NCBI GenBank assembly: GCA_036638975.1
Contig: JAVWJP010000027.1
Coordinates: 1-13,912 of the forward strand
Direction: 5' to 3'
From: JAVWJP01 sp036638975
GTDB lineage: Bacteria > Bacillota > Clostridia > Oscillospirales > Ruminococcaceae
Length of the DNA stretch: 13,912 nt
Shown here: in pieces, positions 1 through 7,688 of the stretch
How the letters are laid out: each line of letters starts with the position of its first letter
Numbering within the stretch: the stretch's first letter is position 1
Notes under the pieces: model-generated
Seen by the model: the letters and a program-made list of their open reading frames with translations, nothing else
Told to the model about the DNA's origin: nothing
The model's database searches: none
Position numbers and translations under genes: made by a program

Positions 1-52
1 GTGCTGAAAATACTCGGCGGGCAGCTGCCCGGGAAGATAAGACGATGCCGAC
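1..52 (+). rRNA. 5S ribosomal RNA, 3' part only (cut by window edge)
   Basis: This is the 3' portion of a 5S rRNA. Bases 1-43 match bases 122-164 of the complete 5S copy that follows, including the GGCGGGCAGCTGCCCGGGAA stretch of helices IV/V. The copies diverge only in the last 8-9 bases (GATGCCGAC here, AGTGCCAAT in the second copy), which form the 3' strand of terminal helix I. The 5' part lies outside the window. Confidence 0.85.
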
Positions 53-57
53 TCAAA

Positions 58-173
58 ATTGGTGCTTATGACGATGAGGATCCACCCGTTCCCATACCGA
101 ACACGGAAGTTAAGCTCATCGGTGCTGAAAATACTCGGCGGGCAGCTGCCCGGGAAGATAAGACAGTGCCAAT
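58..173 (+). rRNA. rrf: 5S ribosomal RNA, complete
   Basis: This is a full-length 5S rRNA of about 116 nt. It carries the conserved loop-B/C segment CCCGTTCCCATACCGAACAC and the GAAGTTAAGC motif. Helix I closes between 58-65 (ATTGGTGC) and 166-173 (GTGCCAAT), allowing two G-U pairs; this pairing sets the ends. It begins only about 5 bases after the inferred end of the previous 5S copy and is followed at once by an intrinsic terminator, so it is the last gene of its ribosomal RNA unit. The mature ends are inferred from pairing and could be off by a base or two. Confidence 0.95.
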
Positions 174-177
174 ACAG

Positions 178-207
178 AAGAAGTCGTATTTTACGGCTTC
201 TTTTTTT
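178..207 (+). terminator. Intrinsic terminator after 5S rRNA
   Basis: A stem of about 11 bp (178-188 with 192-202, one G-U pair) has a TTT loop and is followed by a T run through 207. It sits 5 bases after the 5S 3' end and should end the rRNA transcript. Confidence 0.85.
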
Positions 208-220
208 GCATCTTTGCGGC

Positions 221-248
221 TTGACATATTACAAATTACTGGTATAAT
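221..248 (+). promoter_or_regulatory. Sigma-A type promoter for the FMN riboswitch-ribU transcript
   Basis: TTGACA at 221-226 and TATAAT at 243-248 are perfect consensus boxes separated by 16 bp. Transcription would start near 255, about 10 bases before the first helix of the FMN riboswitch. Confidence 0.85.
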
Positions 249-264
249 TATAGCAGTAGAATAG

Positions 265-390
265 TCTGTTTCGGGGCGAGGCGTAAGTCCTCACCGGCGG
301 TAATGCGTCTTTGAACGACAAGTCCGCAAGCATTAGCATGAACCGGTTAGATTCCGGTACCGACGGTATAGTCCGGATGAAAGAAACAGA
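265..390 (+). ncRNA. FMN riboswitch (RFN element)
   Basis: The sequence follows the RFN consensus in order: GGGGCGAGGCGTAAGTCC, then CACCGGCGGTAATGC, AAGTCCGCAAGC, GAACCGGT-AGATTCCGGTACCGAC, and GGTATAGTCCGGATGAAAG. Helix P1 closes between TCTGTTT (265-271) and AAACAGA (384-390). It lies between a strong promoter and an intrinsic terminator upstream of ribU, so the expected behaviour is that FMN binding ends transcription before ribU and low FMN allows riboflavin uptake. A competing hairpin (386-394 with 406-414) overlaps the 3' strand of P1 and may be part of the switch. Confidence 0.95.
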
Positions 391-414
391 TGCGTCTTTT
401 TTTGGCGCATTTGT

Positions 415-449
415 CCCTGATGTTTTTAACATTAGGGGCTTATTTTTTT
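415..449 (+). terminator. Intrinsic terminator of the FMN riboswitch
   Basis: A 10-bp stem, CCCTGATGTT (415-424) with AACATTAGGG (428-437, one G-U pair), has a 3-base loop. A T-rich run (TATTTTTTT) follows at 441-449. It lies 25 bases after P1 and 40 bases before the ribU start, the expected place for the expression platform. I could not identify a clear antiterminator strand by eye. Confidence 0.8.
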
Positions 450-488
450 GACAGACCTCCTACAAATTAATTTTGGAGGAAACTTACA

Positions 489-1082
489 ATGAACAAAAAA
501 CTTAACATTCGCAAAATGACAATGACCGCAATGCTTGCGGCGGTAGCAACAGTGCTTATGTTTTTCAGCTTTAGCGTGCCTTTAATGCCAAGCTTTATAA
601 AGCTTGATTTTTCTGAGCTTCCAGCACTTTTGGCAGCTTTTACTTTTGGCCCTGCTTCAGGTATAATGGTTTGTCTTGTAAAAAACCTTGTAAACCTGCT
701 TTTTACAACTACAGGAGGAGTAGGGGAATTATCTAATTTTATATTAGGAGCACTTTTTGTTTTCCCCGCCGGTTTTATTTATAAAAAAATGCGTACACGC
801 ACAGGCGCTATATTGGGCGCTATTGTAGGTTCGGTAGTTATGGCTGTGCTTAGTGTTATTACCAATTTTTACATTGTTTACCCTGTTTATACTGCTTTTT
901 TACCAATGGAGGCAATTTTGGGAATGTACAGGGCGATAAACCCAAACATAAAAGGTCTTTGGGACGCACTTATAATATTTAATATGCCTTTTACATTTTT
1001 GAAAGGGCTTTGCAGTGTGGTGGTGAGCTTTTTTATATACAAGCCATTGTCGCCAATATTAAGGGGCACAGAAAGAAACTAG
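489..1082 (+). CDS. ribU: Riboflavin ECF transporter, substrate-binding S component RibU
   Basis: This 197-residue, highly hydrophobic protein has the length and layout of ECF-type S components, with about six membrane segments. RibU captures riboflavin in the membrane and needs a shared energizing module (EcfA, EcfA', EcfT) that is not in this window. Visible family features are the N-terminal Ala-rich helix (MTMTAMLAAVATVLMFF), the loop LPSFIKLDFSELPALLAAFTFGP-like region at residues 33-57, the segment VKNLVNLLFTTTGGVGELSNF around residues 66-86, and a basic loop YKKMRTRTGA near residue 100. The riboflavin assignment is strengthened by the FMN riboswitch in its leader. The ATG start follows GGAGGA (475-480) by 8 bases. 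It appears monocistronic, since a new promoter and riboswitch begin about 30 bases after the stop. Confidence 0.93.
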   Translation: MNKKLNIRKMTMTAMLAAVATVLMFFSFSVPLMPSFIKLDFSELPALLAAFTFGPASGIMVCLVKNLVNLLFTTTGGVGELSNFILGALFVFPAGFIYKKMRTRTGAILGAIVGSVVMAVLSVITNFYIVYPVYTAFLPMEAILGMYRAINPNIKGLWDALIIFNMPFTFLKGLCSVVVSFFIYKPLSPILRGTERN

Positions 1083-1112
1083 ACTGTTTTAGTAATCTTT
1101 ACGTAAAAGCTG

Positions 1113-1141
1113 TTGACAATTGTCGAATATATTGATATAAT
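1113..1141 (+). promoter_or_regulatory. Sigma-A type promoter for the SAM riboswitch-metK transcript
   Basis: TTGACA (1113-1118) and TATAAT (1136-1141) are separated by 17 bp, both perfect consensus. Transcription would start near 1148, about 25 bases before the aptamer. A 10-bp palindrome, TTTACGTAAA (1098-1107), lies just upstream of the -35 box; its role is unknown. Confidence 0.85.
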
Positions 1142-1173
1142 TAAGATAGCAAATATATTACAATTAAATAACC

Positions 1174-1269
1174 CCTTATCAAGAGCGGCGGAGGGAACAG
1201 GCCCTGTGATGCCCGGCAACCTGCATTGTGCAAGGTGCCAATTCCTGCGGTAAAAGCCGAGAGATGAGG
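1174..1269 (+). ncRNA. SAM-I riboswitch (S-box leader)
   Basis: The order of conserved S-box segments is clear: CTTATCAAGAG, GGCGGAGGGA, CAGGCCCTGTGATGCCCGGC AACC, AAGGTGCCAATTCC, and GGTAAAAGCCGAGAGATGAGG. P1 pairs 1174-1180 with 1263-1269 (one G-U pair). It precedes metK, the enzyme that makes S-adenosylmethionine, so product feedback is expected: high SAM favours termination in the leader. AAGCCGAG (1254-1261, within the aptamer) is perfectly complementary to CTCGGCTT (1283-1290) in the terminator region, giving a plausible ligand-free antiterminator. Confidence 0.96.
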
Positions 1270-1280
1270 AACTATATTAA

Positions 1281-1308
1281 ACCTCGGCTTCTTGCCCCGG
1301 TTTTTTTT
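1281..1308 (+). terminator. Terminator of the SAM riboswitch
   Basis: ACC..GGC (1281-1288) can pair with GCC..GGT (1294-1301) across a 2x2 internal mismatch and a short loop, followed by eight T (1301-1308). The 5' arm overlaps CTCGGCTT, which can instead pair with 1254-1261 in the aptamer, so the two structures exclude each other. The stem is imperfect; the T run and position carry most of the weight. Confidence 0.6.
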
Positions 1309-1360
1309 GTTTTATAACAAAATAACAGTGGCAGAAACAAAAATGAGAGGAGAAAAAATT

Positions 1361-2557
1361 ATGTCAAAACGTCTTTTTACCAGCGAATCAGTTACCGAGG
1401 GACACCCTGATAAAATGTGCGACCAAATTTCTGATGCAGTACTCGACAGCATTATTGCTAAAGACCCAACGGCGCGTGTTGCCTGCGAAACAACTGTTAC
1501 AACAGGTATGGTAATGATTATGGGTGAGATTACAACAAGCTGCTACGTTGATATTCCTGCTATTGCGCGTAGGGTAATTGGTGATATTGGTTATGACAGA
1601 GCAAAATATGGCTTTGATTGTGAAACCTGTGCTATAATTACATCTATAAACGAGCAGTCGGGTGATATTGCACTTGGTGTAGACCATTCCTTGGAGAATA
1701 AATCCGGAATAGGCAGCACTGCCGATGATGAAACGGGTGCGGGAGACCAGGGCATGATGTTTGGATATGCCTGCGACGAAACTCCGGAGCTTATGCCTAT
1801 GCCGATTTCGCTGGCACATAAGCTTGCAATGCGCCTTACACAGGTGCGCAAAAACGGTACGCTCTCGTATCTTCGTCCTGACGGTAAAACGCAGGTAACC
1901 GTGGAATACGATGACGACAAGCCTGTAAGAATAGACACTATAGTTGTTTCCAGCCAGCATAGCGCCGATGTTTCACTTGAAAAAATCCGCGAGGATATTT
2001 TGATTCACGTTATAAAACCAATTGTGCCTGCAGAGCTTTTGGACGAAAAAACTCATTACTTTATTAACCCTACAGGGCGTTTTGTTATCGGAGGTCCTCA
2101 AGGCGACAGCGGTCTTACGGGTCGCAAGATTATTGTTGATACATATGGCGGTTATGCTCGTCACGGCGGCGGAGCTTTTTCAGGTAAAGACCCGACAAAG
2201 GTTGACAGAAGCGCTGCGTATGCGGCACGTTATGTTGCTAAAAATATAGTTGCGGCGGGGCTTGCAAAGAAGTGTGAAATACAGCTTGCTTATGCAATAG
2301 GTGTGGCGGCACCGGTTTCTGTAATGGTAGATACCTTTGGCACTGGTGTTGTGCACGATGATATATTGGCAGATGCGGCAGCTAAGGTGTTTGATTTACG
2401 TCCCGCAGCAATAATACGCGAGCTGGATTTGCGCAAGCCAATTTACCGTCAGCTTGCCGCTTACGGACACGTTGGACGAGAAGATTTAGATGTCAAGTGG
2501 GAAAAAACCGACAGAATAGATGCGCTAAAAGCTTATGTTTCCAATGTAACTAAATAA
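1361..2557 (+). CDS. metK: S-adenosylmethionine synthetase (methionine adenosyltransferase)
   Basis: The enzyme makes S-adenosylmethionine from methionine and ATP, releasing phosphate and diphosphate; it is cytosolic and normally a tetramer. The 398 residues match the usual MetK length. Signature motifs are present: the ATP-site GHPDK near residues 14-18, GAGDQG at 126-131, FVIGGPQGDSGLTGRKIIVDTYGG around 243-265, and GGGAFSGKDPTKVDRSAAY in the C-terminal half. The ATG at 1361 is chosen over an in-frame start at 1292 because the latter lies inside the riboswitch terminator, while GAGAGGAG (1345-1352) gives the ATG a good ribosome binding site. The SAM-I riboswitch controls it. No strong terminator follows directly; a long hairpin lies about 20 bases downstream. 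Confidence 0.97.
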   Translation: MSKRLFTSESVTEGHPDKMCDQISDAVLDSIIAKDPTARVACETTVTTGMVMIMGEITTSCYVDIPAIARRVIGDIGYDRAKYGFDCETCAIITSINEQSGDIALGVDHSLENKSGIGSTADDETGAGDQGMMFGYACDETPELMPMPISLAHKLAMRLTQVRKNGTLSYLRPDGKTQVTVEYDDDKPVRIDTIVVSSQHSADVSLEKIREDILIHVIKPIVPAELLDEKTHYFINPTGRFVIGGPQGDSGLTGRKIIVDTYGGYARHGGGAFSGKDPTKVDRSAAYAARYVAKNIVAAGLAKKCEIQLAYAIGVAAPVSVMVDTFGTGVVHDDILADAAAKVFDLRPAAIIRELDLRKPIYRQLAAYGHVGREDLDVKWEKTDRIDALKAYVSNVTK

Positions 2558-2576
2558 GCTCTTTTTTCACCTATTG

Positions 2577-2622
2577 CCTCCGTTTTTCATAAGATAGTGT
2601 ATCTTATTTAAGAAAACGGAGG
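2577..2622 (+). promoter_or_regulatory. Long hairpin sequestering the ribosome binding site of the next gene
   Basis: CCTCCGTTTT (2577-2586) pairs perfectly with AAAACGGAGG (2613-2622). Inside it, ATAAGATA (2589-2596) pairs perfectly with TATCTTAT (2600-2607) over a 3-base loop. The 3' strand contains the GGAGG ribosome binding site of the gene starting at 2630. The hairpin may mask translation, or serve as a metK terminator (only a weak TATTTTT follows). Confidence 0.65.
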
Positions 2623-2629
2623 TATTTTT

Positions 2630-2977
2630 ATGAAAACTTTTATTCTTCTTGCCATAGGGCTTATGGCGTCAATTGGCTTTGCTTATATTTTGGTTGTGTG
2701 TCAGCGTTATATTTTAAAACCTCGTTACCCTTCTAAAATAGCGGCTGTTTTGCCTATCTATGGCAGGGACGAAAATATAGAGCAGCGGCTTCGCAGTGCA
2801 TACACAGATATACTGCAAGGTTGTCTTGGCATTGCACCTTTGCTAATTATCGCCGATTTTGGGGCAGATGATGAAACAATTCATATTTGTCAAAATTTTT
2901 GTAAAGGCTGTAGTTACGCAAGAGTATGCGATAAGGCGGAGCTTTGCGGCATTATAGGTGGTTTACAAAACAGCTAG
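2630..2977 (+). CDS. Small membrane-anchored protein of unknown function
   Basis: This 115-residue protein has one N-terminal hydrophobic segment (about residues 3-24, ILLAIGLMASIGFAYILVVC), then a basic stretch KPRYPSK and a soluble domain. The soluble part begins KIAAVLPIYGRDENIEQRLRSAY and ends with a Cys-rich segment containing C88, C92, C99 and C105 (approximate numbering). The beta-strand/DEDIE-like opening is faintly reminiscent of the start of family-2 glycosyltransferases, but the protein is far too short and I see no catalytic motifs, so I assign no function. The start follows GGAGG (2618-2622) by 7 bases, and that site is locked in a hairpin. A likely promoter for recD2 overlaps the last codons. 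Confidence 0.75.
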   Translation: MKTFILLAIGLMASIGFAYILVVCQRYILKPRYPSKIAAVLPIYGRDENIEQRLRSAYTDILQGCLGIAPLLIIADFGADDETIHICQNFCKGCSYARVCDKAELCGIIGGLQNS

Positions 2978-2990
2978 GGTGTAATATACT
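2962..2990 (+). promoter_or_regulatory. Likely promoter for the recD2-pcrA operon
   Basis: TTTACA (2962-2967) and TATACT (2985-2990) are separated by exactly 17 bp, each one mismatch from consensus. The -35 box lies in the last codons of the preceding gene, and the start point would be about 40 bases before the recD2 start codon. Confidence 0.45.
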
Positions 2991-3035
2991 TATATAAGGT
3001 ATATAAAAATTTGCTTTGCAGGTTGGGGGTAAAAC

Positions 3036-5261
3036 GTGAAAGAACAAGAGCCGGAAAAACTGGAGGGTACTGTGGAGCACGTTACCTTTCACAGCGATGA
3101 AACAGGTTTTACTGTACTTAGCCTTGCGACAAAGGACGAAACTGAGCTTGTAACAGTGGTTGGAGAAATGGTAGATATAAATGATGGCGAACAGCTTTCG
3201 CTTTTAGGGGAATATATTTCTCACCCAAGCTATGGTCAGCAGTTTCGTGCTTCGGTTTGTGAAAAAACCTTGCCTGCCACAGCAAATGCTATTTTAAAAT
3301 ATCTTTCGTCAAAAGCAATAAAGGGTGTAGGCCCTGTTATGGCTAGCCGAATGGTTACAGCTTTTGGCGATAAAACACTTGAAGTAATCGAGTCATCTCC
3401 CGAAAAGCTCACCGAGGTTCGTGGTATATCCCCACAAAAGGCGCGGGATATTGCAACAGAATTTAAGCGTATTTACGGTGTCCGTGTGGTAATGCTGTTT
3501 CTTTCTAAATACAATCTCCACCCGTCTGTATGTGTGCGAGTATGGAAAAAATGGGGAGTAACGTCCGTTGATGTAATAACTGAAAACCCGTATTTATTAT
3601 GTATGTCAGATTTGGGCGTCGGCTTTGAACAGGCAGATGAGATTGCTATGCAATTGGGCTTTGCCGATGACCACCCCTACCGCATAAATGCCGCACTTAA
3701 CTTTGTTCTGCGGCATAACCTTAACAATGGTCACACTTGTTTGCCGCAAGAAAACCTGCTGCGCATAGCCACAGAGCTTTTGGGAATACAGCGCGAGCAA
3801 ACCGAGCAGTGCCTGTACGAGCAAGTAAAAAAAGAGGAGCTTATAGAGCATGACGCAGGTGGGCGGGTGTTTGTTTATTTGCCGCAATACTACTTTGCAG
3901 AACGTTATATTTCCGGCAGGCTGCTTATAGCGAGGGCGGCAGCAGAAACAGACGAAAGCCTGTCCTATGCAGACCAGATAGATATATTGGAAAAAACCCA
4001 GAGCATTACTTATGAGGGGCTTCAGCGCAAAGCTATTGCATCGGCACTTAACAGCGGTGTGCTTGTGCTTACAGGTGGTCCGGGTACAGGCAAAACTACA
4101 ACTATCAATGCAATAATAGAGCTTTTTGAGCAGCTTGGAGAAAAAGTTTTACTGGCAGCCCCAACAGGGCGTGCGGCAAAACGAATGACAGAGCTGACGG
4201 GTCGCGAGGCAAAAACCATACATAGGCTTTTAGAGGTAGACTTTAAAGCTGGAGATTCTCTTGCGTTTAAGCGCAACGAGAAAAACCCGTTGGACGCGGG
4301 TGTTATTATAATTGACGAAATGTCTATGGTGGATACACTGCTTTTTGAGAGCCTTTTGCGCGCTATGCGTCTTTCGTGCAGGTTGGTGCTTGTGGGAGAT
4401 GCAGACCAATTGCCAAGCGTTGGTGCAGGTAATCTTTTGCGAGATATTATAGACTCAGACGTTTTGGACACAGTAAATCTTAAAGAGATTTTTCGCCAGG
4501 CGGCACAAAGCCTTATAGTAACAAATGCGCACGAGATAGTGCAGGGAGAATACCCTGTGCTTTCGCGGCGCGACAGCGACTTCTTTTTTATGCACGGTAA
4601 TTCAACCGAGGAAATTACTAAAACTATTATAGATTTAATACAGCGACGTTTGCCAAAGGCGTACAAGCTTTCGCCAAAATGGGATATTCAGGTGCTTGCA
4701 CCGGGGCGCAAGGGTGAGCTTGGCACAACAGAGCTTAACCGCCGCTTGCAGGAACAACTAAACCCGCCGTCACCGCAAAAGCATGAGTTTAAAATGGCAG
4801 GGTATATCTTCCGCGAGGGAGATAAAATTATGCAGATACGCAATAATTATGATATTGTGTGGAGCCGCGAGGGCGCGGAGGACGGGCTGGGCATATTTAA
4901 CGGAGATATCGGAGAAATACTGCAAATAGACAAAACAACGCGTACACTGCTTTTGCGTTTTGATGATAAGCAGGCAGAGTACAGCTTTGATATGGCGGCA
5001 GAGCTGGAGCTGGCTTATGCCGTTACCGTACATAAATCTCAAGGCAGCGAGTTTGAGGCTGTAATTATTCCGCTTTGGCGTCCAACGCGCAATTTATATT
5101 ACAGGAATTTGCTTTATACCGGTGTTACCCGCGCAAAGCGCCTGCTTATTTTAATAGGTGACAAGGCGGGGGTAAATTACATGGTAGATAACAACAAAAA
5201 AACACTGCGCTATACAAATCTTGCACAGTTTTTACAAAACGAGCCTAATCCATTGGCTTAG
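3036..5261 (+). CDS. recD2: ATP-dependent DNA helicase RecD2 (RecD-like, YrrC family)
   Basis: This is a 5'-3' superfamily 1B helicase of 741 residues, the RecD2 type found in bacteria lacking RecBCD, linked to repair and replication restart. An N-terminal OB-like region (about 1-85) is followed by helix-hairpin-helix segments (IKGVGPVMASRMV and VRGISPQKARDIA, about 95-145) and a linker domain. The helicase core has Walker A GGPGTGKT at 347-354, Walker B IIIDEMSMVD with D427/E428, the Q-loop-like VGDADQLPSVGAG near 457, and a C-terminal UvrD-C2-type segment with VTVHKSQGSEF near 663 and TGVTRAKR near 696. The start codon is GTG, preceded by GGTTGGGGGT. It ends 18 bases before pcrA, so the two are probably co-transcribed. 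Confidence 0.95.
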   Translation: MKEQEPEKLEGTVEHVTFHSDETGFTVLSLATKDETELVTVVGEMVDINDGEQLSLLGEYISHPSYGQQFRASVCEKTLPATANAILKYLSSKAIKGVGPVMASRMVTAFGDKTLEVIESSPEKLTEVRGISPQKARDIATEFKRIYGVRVVMLFLSKYNLHPSVCVRVWKKWGVTSVDVITENPYLLCMSDLGVGFEQADEIAMQLGFADDHPYRINAALNFVLRHNLNNGHTCLPQENLLRIATELLGIQREQTEQCLYEQVKKEELIEHDAGGRVFVYLPQYYFAERYISGRLLIARAAAETDESLSYADQIDILEKTQSITYEGLQRKAIASALNSGVLVLTGGPGTGKTTTINAIIELFEQLGEKVLLAAPTGRAAKRMTELTGREAKTIHRLLEVDFKAGDSLAFKRNEKNPLDAGVIIIDEMSMVDTLLFESLLRAMRLSCRLVLVGDADQLPSVGAGNLLRDIIDSDVLDTVNLKEIFRQAAQSLIVTNAHEIVQGEYPVLSRRDSDFFFMHGNSTEEITKTIIDLIQRRLPKAYKLSPKWDIQVLAPGRKGELGTTELNRRLQEQLNPPSPQKHEFKMAGYIFREGDKIMQIRNNYDIVWSREGAEDGLGIFNGDIGEILQIDKTTRTLLLRFDDKQAEYSFDMAAELELAYAVTVHKSQGSEFEAVIIPLWRPTRNLYYRNLLYTGVTRAKRLLILIGDKAGVNYMVDNNKKTLRYTNLAQFLQNEPNPLA

Positions 5262-5279
5262 GCGGGAGAGAGAGCATAA

Positions 5280-7652
5280 ATGAACAAAAAAATAACAGCA
5301 AGCGATTACGTCACTTTAAAGCAAAATGCTTTAAATAAGGTATTTGAGAACATGAACCCCGAGCAGTTCAAAGCAGTTTTGCAAACAGATGGTCCCGTGC
5401 TTATTTTAGCGGGGGCAGGCAGCGGTAAAACTACGGTGCTTGTAAACCGAGTTGCAAATATTGTCCGCTTTGGCAGAGCTTCTATGTCACAGGAGGTTCC
5501 TCAGTGGGTTACAGAGAACGATGCTTTGTGGCTGAAGGCTTTTGCAGATGGGAAAGAAACAAATATCGAGCGCTTGGCAGATATAATAGCCGTAGACCTG
5601 CCTAAGCCATGGAATATTTTAGCAATAACCTTTACAAATAAGGCAGCGGGAGAGCTTAAAGAGCGTCTGGGGGCTATGCTGGGCGAGGCTGCGACAGATA
5701 TAATGGCAGCAACCTTTCACAGCGCCTGTGTGCGGATATTGCGACGCGAAATAGAAGCCTTGGGTTACACCAAAAGCTTTACCATATATGACACAGAGGA
5801 TAGCTTACGGGTGATAAAAGCAGCTATGAAAACTATGGAAATTGATGATAAAACCTTCCCGCCAAAATCTGTGCTTTCCAGTATAGGTAAGGCAAAGGAC
5901 GAAATGCAGACACCGGAGGACTATGCAAACGAGAGCAGCGGGGATTATAGGGCAAGCGTTGTCGGCAAGTTATACAAGTCTTACCAGCAAACGCTTAAAA
6001 ATGCCAACGCTGTAGATTTTGACGACATTATTGTGCTTACAGTGCGCCTTTTTACCGAATTTCCCGAGGTCTTAGAGCACTACCAAAACAGATATAAATA
6101 TATTATGGTCGATGAATATCAAGACACAAACCACGCGCAGTATAAGCTTGTAAGCTTGCTTTCAAAAAAACATCAAAATCTTTGTGTTGTCGGCGATGAT
6201 GACCAGAGTATATATAAATTCCGCGGTGCAAATATAGAGAATATTTTAAGCTTTGAAAAACAATTTGATGGCGCTAAGGTAATAAGGCTGGAGCAAAACT
6301 ACCGCTGTACACAGCATATTTTAGATGCTGCAAACGCAGTTATAGCACATAATACCGAGCGCAAGGGAAAAACCCTGTGGACAGACAATGACACAGGTTC
6401 GCAGGTTAAGCTTAACCGTTGTGCCGACGAGCAAAGCGAAGCGCGCTTTGTGGTTGATACCGTTTTACAGAATATAGAGGACGGCGCAAAGTATAAGGAC
6501 CACGCCATTCTCTACCGCATGAACGCACAATCGAATATGCTTGAGCGTGCGTTTGTAAAAGCGGGCGTGCCGTACAAAATAGTTGGCGGTCTGCGCTTCT
6601 TTGAAAGAAAAGAAATACGTGATGTTGTTGCATATTTAAGTATAATAAATAACCCCAGCGACATTGTACGCTTAAAACGTGTCATAAACGAGCCTAAACG
6701 CGGTATAGGCGACAGCACAGTTGCCGCGGTTGAAGAAATTGCGGACGGGCTTGGTATAAGTATGTTTGAGGTGCTGCAAAACGCCGATAGCTATGCGCAA
6801 ATTCAGCGTAAATCGAAGCCGCTTTTAGAGTTTGTAAAAACAATAAACGAGCTTACGGAAATTTCTCAAAACCGTCCCTTGGGCGATCTTTTGGACGAGC
6901 TGCTTTTAAAAACGGGCTACACCAATTTTCTTTTAACACAGGGCTTCGAGGGACAGACGCGTCTTGAAAATATAGAGGAGCTTAAATCTACCATTGTAAA
7001 GTTTGATGAAGAAAATGAAGGGGGCGACCTCTCGCAGTTTTTAGAGGAAATAGCGCTTTATACCGATATGGACAGAACCGATTTATCTGACGATGTTGTG
7101 CTTATGATGACTTTGCATTCGGCAAAAGGATTAGAGTTCCCATATGTTTTTATAACAGGCTTTGAGGACGGAATTTTTCCGGGAAGAATGTCAATGAATT
7201 CCTCGGCAGAGATTGAGGAGGAACGCAGGCTTGCTTATGTTGGCATAACGCGTGCAAAAAAGCAGCTTTACATTACAACTGCTGCACAGCGCCTTATATT
7301 TGGACAGACAACACGCAACAGGCTTTCGCGCTTTGTGGGCGAGATACCAATGACACTTTTAGATGTTACCGACGAAACTCTGCGTATAGGCCATGCGGCG
7401 GCAGTTGGCAGTATAAGTAATGTCAACCCATACAGCATAAGCACAGGCGGGCTTTCGGCATCATCTTCAACAGGCGTAGAGCAAGTGAAGCTAAAGCTTG
7501 CACCCGGAGATATTGTTTCGCATAAAACCTTTGGAGAGGGCATGGTGCTTTCGGTAACCCCAATGGCGAACGACCTTTTGGTGGAGGCGGCTTTTGATAA
7601 GGGCGGTACAAAAAAAGTTATGGCAAACTTTGCAAGACTTACAAAGCTTTAA
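5280..7652 (+). CDS. pcrA: ATP-dependent DNA helicase PcrA/UvrD
   Basis: This is a 3'-5' superfamily 1A helicase of 790 residues. Motifs in order: Q-motif region NPEQFKAV (26-33), Walker A AGAGSGKT (44-51), motif Ia ITFTNKAAGELKERL (116-130), motif II DEYQDT (278-283), GDDDQSIYKFRGA (about 305-317), LEQNYRC, TLHSAKGLEFPYVFITG (about 611-627) and VGITRAKK. The C-terminal tail ends in PGDIVSHKTFGEGMVLSV, the Tudor-like domain that in PcrA contacts RNA polymerase. About 40 residues (roughly 66-106) are inserted between motifs I and Ia compared with the textbook protein. I recall similar insertions in Oscillospiraceae, so it looks like a lineage trait. GGGAGAGAG precedes the ATG. Expected roles are nucleotide-excision repair and clearing of stalled complexes. 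Confidence 0.95.
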   Translation: MNKKITASDYVTLKQNALNKVFENMNPEQFKAVLQTDGPVLILAGAGSGKTTVLVNRVANIVRFGRASMSQEVPQWVTENDALWLKAFADGKETNIERLADIIAVDLPKPWNILAITFTNKAAGELKERLGAMLGEAATDIMAATFHSACVRILRREIEALGYTKSFTIYDTEDSLRVIKAAMKTMEIDDKTFPPKSVLSSIGKAKDEMQTPEDYANESSGDYRASVVGKLYKSYQQTLKNANAVDFDDIIVLTVRLFTEFPEVLEHYQNRYKYIMVDEYQDTNHAQYKLVSLLSKKHQNLCVVGDDDQSIYKFRGANIENILSFEKQFDGAKVIRLEQNYRCTQHILDAANAVIAHNTERKGKTLWTDNDTGSQVKLNRCADEQSEARFVVDTVLQNIEDGAKYKDHAILYRMNAQSNMLERAFVKAGVPYKIVGGLRFFERKEIRDVVAYLSIINNPSDIVRLKRVINEPKRGIGDSTVAAVEEIADGLGISMFEVLQNADSYAQIQRKSKPLLEFVKTINELTEISQNRPLGDLLDELLLKTGYTNFLLTQGFEGQTRLENIEELKSTIVKFDEENEGGDLSQFLEEIALYTDMDRTDLSDDVVLMMTLHSAKGLEFPYVFITGFEDGIFPGRMSMNSSAEIEEERRLAYVGITRAKKQLYITTAAQRLIFGQTTRNRLSRFVGEIPMTLLDVTDETLRIGHAAAVGSISNVNPYSISTGGLSASSSTGVEQVKLKLAPGDIVSHKTFGEGMVLSVTPMANDLLVEAAFDKGGTKKVMANFARLTKL

Positions 7653-7688
7653 TATTAATCTTTTATTACCGTGAAGGGATTGTTTTAT

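Noticed and set aside
1292..1360. In-frame upstream extension of metK
   Set aside because: It would start in the T run of the riboswitch terminator, lacks a ribosome binding site, and adds residues absent from MetK.
1388..1960. 190-residue open frame antisense to metK
   Set aside because: It is a shadow of a strongly coding gene on the other strand, with no recognisable motifs and no start signal.
4022..4666. 214-residue open frame antisense to recD2
   Set aside because: Opposite-strand shadow of the helicase core; composition is Ser/Arg-rich as expected for antisense reading.
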